Below, in pieces: positions 8,528-17,577 of a DNA stretch of 64,000 bases. The stretch is taken from assembly GCF_001375495.1 (NCBI RefSeq), contig NZ_LN831058.1:950768-1014767 (forward strand), read 5' to 3'. Both the position numbers and the translations under genes were made by a program. The first letter of the stretch is position 1. The number at the start of each line of letters is the position of its first letter. The notes beneath the pieces are model-generated. The model saw only the letters and a program-made list of their open reading frames with translations, did not search any database and was not told where the DNA came from. This stretch comes from Flaviflexus massiliensis. GTDB lineage: Bacteria; Actinomycetota; Actinomycetes; Actinomycetales; Actinomycetaceae.

Positions 8528-9421
8528 TTAGCTCTGCAGCCTGTCAGGACGCAGCTCTTGACAGGAATGAATTGTCACCGTTTCACCATCAACCGGATCG
8601 GTGAAGGCAATCTCGCTGGCCAAGAGCTCGATCCGGTCGGGAAACACCCGGCTTGACTCGAGCATTGAAGCTTCACCATTCCCGGCACTTGAGGTGGATG
8701 ACGGGGCGTAGAGGGAATCGCCGATAATCGGGATTCCGCAGGCCGCGGCGTGAGCCCGAATCTGGTGGGTCTTACCCGTGAACGGCCTGGCACGGTACAG
8801 GCCGTAGCCACCGTGTTCCGCAATTAATTCAAATCCCGTTCGAGCATTTGCTTCACCACGAGTTTCGACAGTGCGCTGCCGCGACGTTTCGAGCCGTGAC
8901 CGATACTCGACGGGAGGAGTCAGCACCCGGTTGGAGAGAAACTCGTAAACCTTCGCTACGTGACCGCGTGCAAATAGTGTCTGGTAGGTCCCACGAAAAC
9001 TGGGATCTTTGACCAGGAGAAGGACGCCGGAGGTGGCTCGGTCGAGCCGGTGGGCACAGGCTACACCGGCAGAGATTTGTCGACGGGCCTGGACCAGGAC
9101 TGAGCGTGCAACGAAGGAGCCCTGCGGGGTTGAGGCAATCCCTGCTGGCTTGTCAACGGCAACGAGGCGATCGTTCTCGAACAGGACCGGGAGGGGAACA
9201 GTGATCTCGTCGGGGACGGGACGATGAATAAAGGCGGTCGACTCATTGATGAGCCCAATATCTCCACGATCAATTCCCGCCACAACATCCGCGTGACTGA
9301 CTTTTGCTCGCTTGGCGGCAAGTGCCTCGTAAACACGGGTTGCAAGATCCTCCCCATCACCGAGCCGAAGCACGGTGGGGGAGACTCCGCAGTGGGGATC
9401 AGATGCTGATGCGGTGCGCAT
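8528..9421 (-). CDS. RluA-family pseudouridine synthase
   Basis: 297 aa from the ATG at 9421. An in-frame ATG at 9445 is possible but would overlap the upstream gene by 47 rather than 23 bases. The catalytic motif HRLDRATSG carries the nucleophilic Asp that isomerises uridine in rRNA or tRNA. Other family blocks are VLFENDRLVAVDKPAGI and FTGKTHQIRAHAAACGIPIIGD. No S4 domain is present. The actual RNA target cannot be read from sequence. It is the last gene of the sbcD-sbcC-rluA-like operon, and translation is probably coupled, as no ribosome-binding site is visible. Confidence 0.9.
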   Translation of the reverse strand: MRTASASDPHCGVSPTVLRLGDGEDLATRVYEALAAKRAKVSHADVVAGIDRGDIGLINESTAFIHRPVPDEITVPLPVLFENDRLVAVDKPAGIASTPQGSFVARSVLVQARRQISAGVACAHRLDRATSGVLLLVKDPSFRGTYQTLFARGHVAKVYEFLSNRVLTPPVEYRSRLETSRQRTVETRGEANARTGFELIAEHGGYGLYRARPFTGKTHQIRAHAAACGIPIIGDSLYAPSSTSSAGNGEASMLESSRVFPDRIELLASEIAFTDPVDGETVTIHSCQELRPDRLQS

Positions 9422-11990
9422 CTGGCAAACCGGCGAAACGTTCATCGTTCGCAGTGAAGATGATGACCTGACCAGCTGTCTGCGTGCTACCGATCAAACT
9501 GACGGTCCGGTGCAGCATGCGGGGATCGGAGTAACCGAGCGTGTCATCAAACATGACGGGGACAGTGTCATCGGGTGAAACGAGGGAAGCCGTGGCAAGC
9601 CTGATGAGGATTGCCAACTGTTCCTTCGCACCCGTCGACAGATTGTCGAAGGAAACGGTAATTCCGTCTTTGCATCTGTGGCTGACAGTCAGATCGTTCT
9701 CCAATGTGGCCTCAAAGGTCGGGTCCTGGTAGAGAGCCCGTCCGAGGTGGTCGAGAGCGTCCTTGAATGGAGCCACATACTGGGCTCTAATGCTGGTCTG
9801 GTGACGGATGAGGACCTCTTCAAGGAGGCGGGCACCGTCAGCTCGAGCGTGCAGTGAGGCGCTTTCACGATTTGCGCGATCCAGTTCGGACTCTGCTTCA
9901 TCCAGACCGGATTGAATCCCGGTGCGATTCTTTGACTCGAGGACCGCGGTCTTCACCTTGATGTCGGACTTGTATCGCTCCACTTGCACTTGCAGTCCCG
10001 TCACGTGCTGGGACAGGTGTTCGAAATCTGCCAGGATCTCGGCGCCCCCGGATTCGTCCAGCTTCTGCTGAGCTTCCTGGAAAGCCTTCTCGGCGTTTTC
10101 TACTGCCTTCTTCGCATCGCTAACTGCCTTCTCAACTTCCTTGTCTGAGGAGAGTTCGCGGGCCTCGGACAGTGCCTTGTCAGCCCTTTGCTTCACGGAC
10201 TCTTGGGAGTCAATCTGACCGTTGAGGCGAGACAGTTCGTCACGGAGGGAGGCAGCATCTTGTTCGTGGCTACGGAGTACAGCTTCAGCGGACTCAACCG
10301 CTGTAGCTGCAGCCGCATCCTGCTCCGAGAGCTCGTCAATGTTGCCTTCGACTGCCTCGGACTGAGAATCGAGCCAGGAACGCTTCTGGGAGAGTTCATC
10401 CCGCAATTCATCTGCGCTGACCCCGCCCCGTCGATCCGACCGGCGTTCCTTCAAACGTTCGATGCTGGCAAGTGATTCCTGGTGAATCGAATGTGCCTGG
10501 CGAAGGAGTTGCACGGTCTCAAAGCCTGCCTCTTCGAGAAGCTCGCTCAACTCGTTTCGCAACGTAGCAACTTCGTCCGTTCCCGTTTTGGAAGAAGCCG
10601 GGGGAGTGATCGTGACGCGCAGCTGGTCAGGAAGCTCGATTGAATATTCGTCGAGTACCGGAACCGACAACGGCTCCGATCCCAGCTCTTCCTCCGTGCC
10701 GTTGATCAGAAGTTTGCTGGAACTGGACAGGGATTCGATCGTGACCTGCGCGGCTCCTGCCTTCATTGCCGCCTCGGCAATGTCGATGCGGCGTTCAAGA
10801 TCTGTTGCCCTGTCCACGGTCTCCTGTTCGACTGGACGGAGCCCGGCACTGAGCTTTGAAATCTGTTCGGTCAGGCTGTCGTGGTCGAACAGAATCGCGG
10901 AGAGCCGATCAATTTCATCTCGGGTGCGTTTCTGGCGTTCAAAAAGGGTTGCTAAAGCCAATGCTTCCGCCAGCTTTTTCTTAGCATCCTTGGCTTCGTT
11001 CAGCTTCTTGGTGACGGAAGCGATCTCAGCCTCCCGAGGAGCGAGTGCCTCCTGACGTTCTATCCGCGTGGCAGTGAGGTTATCGAGTTCCTCCGTGGCG
11101 GCCTGAAGATCGGCCTTGAGGGCAGAGCGAACCTTAAGGCTTTCCTCCCGGGTCTCGTATTCCTTGACGTGGGAATCACGCTCCTGCCCGGTGCGCTCAA
11201 GCAACTCCTGTGCCTGTCGGGCCAGTTCCGCCTTGGCTTCGAGCGTCTTCAGCCTGTTGCTTTCACGATCAACGTGTTCGGTGAGGCGGTCGAGATCCTC
11301 GGTGAGGTTTGCGAGTTCGCGAACATCCGATTCGAGTCCGGCCAGCTTCGATCGTGCGTCCTCCACCGCTGTTTCCGCTGCGACCAGGCGTTTCTCGGCC
11401 TTGGTCACGAGTGTGCTGTAGGAGCCCCGCTGAGGCGTGAAGTATTTACCGACTTCGCTGGACACTCTTTCAAGCAGGGGAGTGGACCGTGGGTCGTCGG
11501 GTGCTGACCCGGATTGTTCACCGAGTGCGCGCTGTAGGGCGGTTGAGGATCCGAGACTGTCCTGACCAGGTTCTTGGGCCTGCATGAGCCGCGATGCCTG
11601 CCACAGCGTCTCATCCATGCCCTCCCACAGTTCCCTAGCGACTTCGTGGCCAGCATCCCCTGTTTCTGATTGCCCGGATCGGGGTCCTTCGAGGAAACGG
11701 AGTTCCGTGACCGGGCTTTTGAGCCAGCGTTTGGAGTACCGAACTCGGTGGGGTCCGATCGTAAATTCGGCTTCCACTTCCGGTCCAACATCGTCGTGGA
11801 CAGGTTTTACTGATTTTACTTTGCGACTTGCCGATGTTGCTTTGAGTTCGATCAGGAGGTCAAAGGCGTCGATGAGGGAGGATTTTCCAGCCTCGTTTCG
11901 ACCGGAGACGATTGTCAATCCGTCCCCGAATTCGACCTTCTGGTCTGTGATCCCACGGAAGTTACGGACGGACAGGGAGTGGAGTTTCAT
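9399..11990 (-). CDS. SbcC/YhaN-like SMC-type ATPase without zinc hook
   Basis: 863 aa. A split ABC ATPase: Walker A GRNEAGKSS (residues 30-38) after the FRGI strand, and at the C-terminus the signature region LSTGAKEQLAILIRLA and Walker B VPVMFDDTLGYSD. Between them are long coiled coils. SbcC/Rad50 have a CxxC zinc hook at the coiled-coil apex. Here no CxxC occurs, and near residues 400-475 there is a beta-rich insert (including LLINGTEEELGSEPL and IELPDQLRVTITPP). This fits the actinobacterial YhaN-like subgroup. With the metallophosphoesterase encoded just upstream (4-base ATGA overlap), it probably acts on DNA ends or hairpins during repair. Confidence 0.88.
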   Translation of the reverse strand: MKLHSLSVRNFRGITDQKVEFGDGLTIVSGRNEAGKSSLIDAFDLLIELKATSASRKVKSVKPVHDDVGPEVEAEFTIGPHRVRYSKRWLKSPVTELRFLEGPRSGQSETGDAGHEVARELWEGMDETLWQASRLMQAQEPGQDSLGSSTALQRALGEQSGSAPDDPRSTPLLERVSSEVGKYFTPQRGSYSTLVTKAEKRLVAAETAVEDARSKLAGLESDVRELANLTEDLDRLTEHVDRESNRLKTLEAKAELARQAQELLERTGQERDSHVKEYETREESLKVRSALKADLQAATEELDNLTATRIERQEALAPREAEIASVTKKLNEAKDAKKKLAEALALATLFERQKRTRDEIDRLSAILFDHDSLTEQISKLSAGLRPVEQETVDRATDLERRIDIAEAAMKAGAAQVTIESLSSSSKLLINGTEEELGSEPLSVPVLDEYSIELPDQLRVTITPPASSKTGTDEVATLRNELSELLEEAGFETVQLLRQAHSIHQESLASIERLKERRSDRRGGVSADELRDELSQKRSWLDSQSEAVEGNIDELSEQDAAAATAVESAEAVLRSHEQDAASLRDELSRLNGQIDSQESVKQRADKALSEARELSSDKEVEKAVSDAKKAVENAEKAFQEAQQKLDESGGAEILADFEHLSQHVTGLQVQVERYKSDIKVKTAVLESKNRTGIQSGLDEAESELDRANRESASLHARADGARLLEEVLIRHQTSIRAQYVAPFKDALDHLGRALYQDPTFEATLENDLTVSHRCKDGITVSFDNLSTGAKEQLAILIRLATASLVSPDDTVPVMFDDTLGYSDPRMLHRTVSLIGSTQTAGQVIIFTANDERFAGLPDAHRISI

Positions 11991-13117
11991 GCGTTTGCTC
12001 CAATTCGGTAGAGAAGCTTCAGTGCATCGGCTGCGACAGTGTCTCCCGACTGTGCGCGTTCGGACAATTCCGCAAATGCGTCGGCTGCGAAGCCGGTGAG
12101 CCCGAGCGAGTCAGCATCCGCCTCATCCGGCACAATCGTCAGGTCCGTATGGCGTTCCCACTGGCCGAGTGAAGCAAGTAGGTGCTCGCTATTTTCAAGC
12201 ACGGTGTCGAGTTCGGCAGCGGCGGCAATCGACAGGCTGCCGGTGAGGATTGTTTGAACAATCGTCCGGTCCTTGGAGCGGATTGATGCCAGGTCCTCAG
12301 CAAGTAGCTGGACATCGTCGCTGGAGTCGATGTTTCGCTCCACCGTTGTGTGGAGCCACGTACCCACTTCGTGTTTGGTGGCGGTCACGCCGTCAACGAC
12401 CTTGACCACGAGCACGGTTCCCCTGTCAGGTTCGCGGAAGCTCGTGGTTTCGTGAGTTCCGGAGTAGTTGATGGCACCCGTTTCGTCGTCGATCCAGCAG
12501 ATATGACGATCTCCGAGGGCTACGTAGGTGACAAGCCCGTCATGAATGGCAGCCCTCAGCGCTGCGCTGTCAACATACTCGGTTGAGCTCTGGGATGAGG
12601 GGTCCAGTTCCTTCAGCATCCCGTGGCCGACGAGGATGCGGATCTTGTCAGTGGGAGCAAGGTCATTAAGCGCTCCGGTCACGGGATCCTTGCCCGGATT
12701 CTTGGATAGCCAGGGGACACCAATGATCTCAACGCCGGGTGCGGCCTCGACCGGATCCGTACTATCCAGGAGAGTGACGTTCTTGGGGAGAGCCCGTTTC
12801 ATTTCTTCCGAATGCCACAGCGAGCCGGGACCGAGGGGATCGTGGTTGCCTGGCAATAGGAAGATGGGGAGGCCAACCTCGCCCATGGCCTCGCATGCTC
12901 GACCAATGTCTCGTGCCGGCAGGTTCGCATGTTCGAACACGTCTCCGGCTACGACAATGAACTCTGCCCCTTCACGCTTGGCGACCTCGCCGATCGTGTG
13001 GATGGTGTGAATGCGATCGCCGGTGAAGCGTGCCTGGGCCTCATCGGCCAGGTAGTGCCGGGTCATTCCCAGCTGCCAATCGGAGCTGTGTACGAAAGTG
13101 ACGGGTCGTGTAGTCAT
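11987..13117 (-). CDS. SbcD/YhaO-like metallophosphoesterase, DNA repair nuclease
   Basis: 376 aa. Calcineurin-like phosphoesterase motifs occur in order: SSDWQLG, AGDVFE, PGNHDP, VGHGML and LGDRH. The usual first motif DxH is DWQ, a variant I associate with the actinobacterial group, so one metal ligand may be Gln or come from elsewhere. The family includes SbcD, Mre11 and YhaO nucleases. The C-terminal 130 residues form a capping region. The neighbouring ATPase gene overlaps by 4 bases and is its likely partner. TATGGT lies 6 bases upstream of the ATG and no Shine-Dalgarno is present. Confidence 0.88.
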   Translation of the reverse strand: MTTRPVTFVHSSDWQLGMTRHYLADEAQARFTGDRIHTIHTIGEVAKREGAEFIVVAGDVFEHANLPARDIGRACEAMGEVGLPIFLLPGNHDPLGPGSLWHSEEMKRALPKNVTLLDSTDPVEAAPGVEIIGVPWLSKNPGKDPVTGALNDLAPTDKIRILVGHGMLKELDPSSQSSTEYVDSAALRAAIHDGLVTYVALGDRHICWIDDETGAINYSGTHETTSFREPDRGTVLVVKVVDGVTATKHEVGTWLHTTVERNIDSSDDVQLLAEDLASIRSKDRTIVQTILTGSLSIAAAAELDTVLENSEHLLASLGQWERHTDLTIVPDEADADSLGLTGFAADAFAELSERAQSGDTVAADALKLLYRIGANA

Positions 13118-13123
13118 GTTTCA

Positions 13124-13129
13124 ACCATA
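13124..13129 (-). promoter_or_regulatory. Predicted -10 for leaderless sbcD-like operon mRNA
   Basis: TATGGT on the minus strand, 6 bases before the ATG at 13117. No ribosome-binding site lies between. Confidence 0.45.
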
Positions 13130-13217
13130 CGAAACCGGTACGGCAGAAACCTTGCCGGGTTATTCCAATGGATGAAATACCTTGAAACTGTGATGGTTGC
13201 CTCGGGACAATTCGTAC

Positions 13218-13718
13218 ATGGATATTACGTACCGTGGTGCACACGTCAAGACCGTTGGGCAGCTACCCGAGGTTGGGTCGGCAGCTCCCGATTTCACCCT
13301 CGTGAACTCGGAACTGGAAGATCTGAAGCTAGCCGATTTTGCGGGCAAGCGTCTCGTTCTCAACATCTTCCCGTCGATCGATACCCGAGTGTGCGCGGCG
13401 GCAGCCCGTGAATTCAACAAGCTTGCCGAAGAGATTCCCAACACCGCGGTTCTCTGCGTCTCCCGTGACCTGCCCTTTGCTCTCAACCGCTTCTGCGCGG
13501 CAGAAGGAATTGACAACGTCGTGACGGCCAGTGCTTTCCGCTCTACGTTTGGTGAGGACTATGGGGTGACGATGGAGAATGGTCCGATTGCATCTCTCCT
13601 GTCCCGTTCCGTTGTCGTGATCGATACCGATGGCAGGGTTCTCTACTCCGAGCAGGTTCCCGAAATCAGCCAGGAACCGGACTACGAAGGTGCTCGTGCA
13701 GCACTCACCAACGCCTGA
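13218..13718 (+). CDS. tpx: Thiol peroxidase (atypical 2-Cys peroxiredoxin)
   Basis: 166 aa from ATG 13218. The in-frame TTG at 13197 would add residues absent from the family. Tpx reduces hydrogen and alkyl peroxides with thioredoxin as donor. The peroxidatic Cys59 lies in FPSIDTRVCAAA (usual form SVDTPVCA), with Thr56 of the TxxC motif conserved. The resolving Cys93 lies in RFCAAEGI. Also present are PDFTLV and CVSRDLPFA. The gene is divergent from the sbcD-like gene and followed by a strong terminator. The upstream ribosome-binding site is weak. Confidence 0.95.
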   Translation: MDITYRGAHVKTVGQLPEVGSAAPDFTLVNSELEDLKLADFAGKRLVLNIFPSIDTRVCAAAAREFNKLAEEIPNTAVLCVSRDLPFALNRFCAAEGIDNVVTASAFRSTFGEDYGVTMENGPIASLLSRSVVVIDTDGRVLYSEQVPEISQEPDYEGARAALTNA

Positions 13719-13742
13719 TATCAACTGAATTTAGGTGGACAG

Positions 13743-13768
13743 AAGGGCGGGCACGGTTGCCCGCCCTT
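13743..13768 (+). terminator. Rho-independent terminator after tpx
   Basis: Stem AAGGGCGGGCA with TGCCCGCCCTT around a CGGT loop, then TTTGTC. It is a classical GC-rich hairpin 24 bases after the tpx stop. Confidence 0.85.
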
Positions 13769-13879
13769 TGTCATGTGCCAGTCAATTCAGAGCCGAGTCC
13801 GTTGGATGGAAGCTGATCTGACGCATTTCCAAGGCGGGAACAGTATCGTGTCAGGTACGTATCGGGAGAGGAACGAAGA

Positions 13880-14920
13880 ATGAGGATTGCTCTGGTTCTA
13901 GGCTCTGGAGGAGCCCGGGGGTATGCCCACATCGGTGTCATTGAAGAGCTCAAGAGGCGCGGGCACGAGATTGTTGCGATCGCTGGAACCTCGATGGGCT
14001 CGATCATCGGCGGATTGGAGGCGGCCGGGAAGCTCGATCAATTTGCTGACTGGGCGACGGGGCTCGCGCAGTTTGATGTGCTCCGCATGTACGACCCGGC
14101 CTTCACTCAGCCGGGGATCATCAAGGCGGAGAAGATCTTCTCCATGGTCGATTCCTTCACGCCCGGCGTACAGATTGAGGACCTCGCCATTCCCTTCACC
14201 GCCGTTGCCACCGATATCACCAACCACCGTGAAGTGTGGTTTCAGCGGGGTGACCTCGTGACGGCCATGAGGGCCTCATGTGCGATCCCCACCTTTATTT
14301 CCCCCATCATGGTCAACGGGAAGATCCTGGCCGATGGTGGGCTTGTTAACCCCGTGCCGATCGAACCGACCTTGGCGGTGCCGTCCGACCTGACAATTTC
14401 CGTCACTCTGAGCGGCCGCCCGAACTCCAACTATTCAGCATCAGCGGTCATGGAATCCGCCTCCCAGCAGGCCGGGAACACTGAAACGCAGGAGCGGACG
14501 CTGTCAGACCGCCTCCGACGCGGGGTTGCGGGGCTCATGGACACGGCAGTGTTCAAGCACCAACGGGAACGCGGCGAGGATAATACGGGGATGCTCAGCG
14601 AGGAACTGTTCGGAGAGGGCGAGGAGAACAGCGGGGAGGAATCCTGTTCTCATCCCGAGGAGGGGCCGGGCCAGCCAACCGGATCCTGGAGCGAGGTTGG
14701 GAAGCTTCCGGCCGATCTCAACACCATGGGCGTGATCAACATGGCGCTCGACACGATGCAGGACATGATCGAGAGGTATCGGGCCGCGGCGAATCCGGTC
14801 AACGTGAAGATCAGCGTGCCATCCGCAGTTTGTGGAACCCTCGACTTCCACAAGGCTTCCGAAGTGATCGAGACCGGCCGCCAACTCGCCATCGATGCCT
14901 TCGATGAGGCGGGAATCTAG
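13880..14920 (+). CDS. Patatin-like phospholipase, RssA-type
   Basis: 346 aa. It begins MRIALVLGSGGARGYAHIGV, the glycine-rich oxyanion loop of bacterial RssA/NTE-type patatins. The nucleophile is Ser38 in GTSMG and the Asp of the dyad is Asp152 in ADGGL. The substrate is unknown. An acidic, low-complexity insert at about residues 235-265 (rich in Glu, Gly and Ser) interrupts the C-terminal half, probably as a flexible loop. GGGAGAGG lies before the ATG. It is only distantly related to the patatin gene at 7210, judging by motif context. Confidence 0.88.
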   Translation: MRIALVLGSGGARGYAHIGVIEELKRRGHEIVAIAGTSMGSIIGGLEAAGKLDQFADWATGLAQFDVLRMYDPAFTQPGIIKAEKIFSMVDSFTPGVQIEDLAIPFTAVATDITNHREVWFQRGDLVTAMRASCAIPTFISPIMVNGKILADGGLVNPVPIEPTLAVPSDLTISVTLSGRPNSNYSASAVMESASQQAGNTETQERTLSDRLRRGVAGLMDTAVFKHQRERGEDNTGMLSEELFGEGEENSGEESCSHPEEGPGQPTGSWSEVGKLPADLNTMGVINMALDTMQDMIERYRAAANPVNVKISVPSAVCGTLDFHKASEVIETGRQLAIDAFDEAGI

Positions 14921-14959
14921 GGGCAAGTCCGGAGGAGGGATGCGTTGCGTGTTTGTGCG

Positions 14960-15763
14960 CTATCCGAGGAGCAGGAGTGAGAGCGCCATGACCGCCATGC
15001 CCGCCACGAGGGACAGGATTGCGACGTGGTGCTTGCCGAACTCTCGGGCCGAGGGCAGGAGCTCGTCGAGTGATATAAAGATCATGATCCCGGCTACTGC
15101 CGCGAACGACATTCCCATGAGGGTGTCGGAAACAAAGGTGGAGAGCACAAAGTAGCCAACAAGAGCACCCAGTGGCTCAGCCAAACCCGAGGCTGCCGAG
15201 AACCAGAAGGCCTTCTTCCTGCTGCCCGTTGCATAGTAGATCGGGGCGGAGACAGCAATGCCTTCCGGAATGTTGTGGATGGCGATAGCAACGGCAATGG
15301 GTATCGCGACTTCCGGGTCTTGCAGGGCCGAGAGGAAGGTAGCAAATCCTTCGGGGAAATTATGGATGGCAATGCCCGCCGCGGTGAAGACCCCCATTCT
15401 CATGAGTCTCGCGCGCTGCTCAGTATTGAGGCCGGAGGTGACCGGCGCCATTTCGTGCGGATTAGCTTCCTTGGGGACGAGGAGGTCGATGGCTGCGATG
15501 AGTCCCATGCCCCCAAAGAATCCCAGAACCGTTACCCAGGGACCCCACTGCTCGCCAAGATCCGCGACGAGAGCAACTTGCGCCTTCGGAAAGATCTCGA
15601 TCATCGATACGTAGATCATGACGCCCGCGGAGAAGCCGAGCATCGCGGCTAGAAAAGCGGGGGACTGGTCTTTCTTGAGGAAGGCGATAAGGGAACCGAT
15701 AGCGGTCGCCAGCCCTGCGGCCAAGGTGATCGCGAAGGCAAACAGCAGATTCCCTGTATCCAT
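14960..15763 (-). CDS. ZIP family metal transporter, ZupT-like
   Basis: 267 aa with about eight membrane spans. The two metal-binding motifs HNFPEG and HNIPEG, in consecutive helices, are those of ZupT/GufA transporters that import zinc and other divalent metals. The loop around residues 100-115 (PKEANPHEMAP) and the ending VAGMAVMALSLLLLG fit the family. GGAGGAG lies upstream of the ATG, and a TTGACT about 35-40 bases before the start may be part of the promoter. It is convergent with the patatin gene. No zinc-responsive (Zur) operator could be recognised. Confidence 0.93.
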   Translation of the reverse strand: MDTGNLLFAFAITLAAGLATAIGSLIAFLKKDQSPAFLAAMLGFSAGVMIYVSMIEIFPKAQVALVADLGEQWGPWVTVLGFFGGMGLIAAIDLLVPKEANPHEMAPVTSGLNTEQRARLMRMGVFTAAGIAIHNFPEGFATFLSALQDPEVAIPIAVAIAIHNIPEGIAVSAPIYYATGSRKKAFWFSAASGLAEPLGALVGYFVLSTFVSDTLMGMSFAAVAGIMIFISLDELLPSAREFGKHHVAILSLVAGMAVMALSLLLLG

Positions 15764-15903
15764 GACCCACTCCTCCCTCTTTGTTCGTTCTACCAGTCAA
15801 CCATAAGGTTTCGGATACCCGAAACCTTGGGACTTTGGTGCCGCCAAGAGACGGAAAGCGGGCTCCTTGTGGGTTCGGCCGGAGGTTGGCAGGTGGGCTC
15901 GTA

Positions 15904-15909
15904 TAGGAT
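15904..15909 (+). promoter_or_regulatory. Predicted -10 for leaderless mRNA of the ketopantoate reductase-like gene
   Basis: TAGGAT, then exactly 7 bases, then the GTG at 15917. Supports this GTG as the start. Confidence 0.5.
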
Positions 15910-15916
15910 TGGTAAC

Positions 15917-16768
15917 GTGTTGAGTATCGTGGGCCCTGGCGGTGTTGGTGGAGTGCTCGCTGCGGTTGCGCAGCGGGCCGGGGAAGACGTTGTGGTGGTG
16001 GCAACACCGCAATCAGCGCGAGTCCTGAATGAACGTGGATTGCATCTAAAGTCCCGCCAATTTGGTGAGTTCCACACCGACATCGTGGCCCGCACCGAAC
16101 CCAGCGCCAACTCGCTCGTTATTGTCGCGGTCAAGAGCTACTCAATCCCCGACATTGCCGATGCCATACGTGACTCCAAGCCGAAAGAAGTCCTCGCACT
16201 CTGCAATGGGCTCGCGCACGCGGAAGCAATTCACGCGCTCGGTGCCCCAAGAACAACGAGTGGTTCGATCAGGATCGTGTCTGAAAGGGTTGAGCCAGGA
16301 CGGTTCCATCACCACTCGAAATTCACGATTATTGGCATGGAGGAAGTGGCACGAGACTGGGAAATCAGCGCAATCCTCAACCGCATCGGCATCAACACGA
16401 ACATCGGTGGGACAGAACGCCAGGTACTCTGGAATAAGCTCCGCTTCCTCGCACCCATGGCGCTCCTGACCGCGTCCAAGGCCACGACCTTGGGGTCGGC
16501 CCGCCAAGGTTCCGAGGAACTTCTTGCTGAAATCGCTGCCATCGCCACAGCCGAAGGAATGGAAACGACGGCAAACGATATTGCTGACAACCTGGCCCGA
16601 ATCGATGGCGATTCCGACAGTTCGCTCGGGCGTGATGTGACCGCAGGTAACAGGACTGAGCTCGATGCCCTGGGAACAGATCTCATCAGAATCGCTCGCA
16701 CCCACGGAATTGCGACCCCGGCGCTCGAGGACGCCGTTGCGGCAATCGAACGGAGACTCCGCTCATGA
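15917..16768 (+). CDS. 2-dehydropantoate 2-reductase family protein
   Basis: 283 aa from GTG 15917, which places the NAD(P)-binding motif VGPGGVGGVLAA at the very N-terminus as in the family. Ketopantoate reductase makes pantoate for coenzyme A synthesis. Supporting blocks are VVAVKSYSIPD (conserved Lys), LCNGLAHAEAI, and WNKLRFLAPMALLTA with the conserved catalytic Lys. The usual N-G-x-G of LQNG is LCNG, and the residues after it are less typical. A paralogous reductase with another substrate is possible, so I give no gene symbol. It overlaps the next gene by 4 bases (ATGA). Confidence 0.85.
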   Translation: MLSIVGPGGVGGVLAAVAQRAGEDVVVVATPQSARVLNERGLHLKSRQFGEFHTDIVARTEPSANSLVIVAVKSYSIPDIADAIRDSKPKEVLALCNGLAHAEAIHALGAPRTTSGSIRIVSERVEPGRFHHHSKFTIIGMEEVARDWEISAILNRIGINTNIGGTERQVLWNKLRFLAPMALLTASKATTLGSARQGSEELLAEIAAIATAEGMETTANDIADNLARIDGDSDSSLGRDVTAGNRTELDALGTDLIRIARTHGIATPALEDAVAAIERRLRS

Positions 16769-17370
16769 TCATCAGGGCAGCGACCCAAGCGGACCTGACA
16801 ACCATCATTCCCGAACTGGGAAAGACTTTTGCCGCCGACCCCTCGCTCGGGTGGATCCTGCGCGAGTCGGACGATCCTCAAGGAATTCTCGAAGCCTTCT
16901 ACGGAGCAGTCTCCGAACACGCGCTGAGCGTTGGATATATCGACGTGGCCGAGGAAGACGGTGAGTTCCTCGGAGCTTCGGTCTGGATGCCGCCGAGCGA
17001 AACGCTGCCCCTCAAAGTTCTGCGCAAGTCCCTGCCCGCCGTCAAGAAGATCGGCAAGGCAGTGCCGACTCTCGTCAAATACCTGTACGCATCCTCCAAG
17101 GTGAGCCTCCCGTTCCCATCCTGGCACCTCGAGATCATCGTCGTGAACGAGCGCGCTCGCGGACGTGGAATCGGATCAAGGCTCCTGGACCACGGTATTG
17201 AGAGGGTAGGGGCGGATGCTGCGCGACTGGAAGCAACCAGTCAGCGCTCGGCCAAACTCTACACATCGCGAGGCTTCATCGTGCTCGGCGAGGTGAAAAC
17301 CCCGGCGCCAACGCCGGAAATTATTATGTGGCGCCCCGCCAGCAGCCCCTATGTACCCGACCGCTCCTAG
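16765..17370 (+). CDS. GNAT family N-acetyltransferase
   Basis: 201 aa. The acetyl-CoA-binding motif is seen as VNERARGRGIGSRLL (R/Q-x-x-G-x-G/A), preceded by the beta-strand HLEIIVV and followed by RLEATSQRSAKLYTSRGF. It transfers an acetyl group to an amine, but the substrate is not predictable. Translation is probably coupled to the upstream reductase gene through the ATGA overlap, which suggests a two-gene operon without an obvious shared pathway. Confidence 0.9.
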   Translation: MIIRAATQADLTTIIPELGKTFAADPSLGWILRESDDPQGILEAFYGAVSEHALSVGYIDVAEEDGEFLGASVWMPPSETLPLKVLRKSLPAVKKIGKAVPTLVKYLYASSKVSLPFPSWHLEIIVVNERARGRGIGSRLLDHGIERVGADAARLEATSQRSAKLYTSRGFIVLGEVKTPAPTPEIIMWRPASSPYVPDRS

Positions 17371-17518
17371 CGGTGCGGATTAGCAAGGGCTGAGTTTCGG
17401 ACCCATTTCTTGCCGAGAGCTCCGACGGTGCTGACTGAAGCCAAATGAAACATCGTTCATCGAAAGAATGTCGCTTGATGATGTCACTTTTTCGGGCCGG
17501 GAAATGAAAACAAAAAGC

Positions 17519-17548
17519 CGTGGGTCGCTACATGCGTACCGACCCACG
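17519..17548 (-). terminator. Rho-independent terminator after the YceI gene
   Basis: Perfect 9-base arms CGTGGGTCG and CGACCCACG. On the minus strand they are followed by GCTTTTTGTTTTC, a good T tract. A second small hairpin (CCCGC/GCGGG) lies at about 17553-17567, between it and the gene. Confidence 0.88.
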
Positions 17549-17577
17549 ACCTGCCCGCTCGTGCGGGTGGAAGAAAC

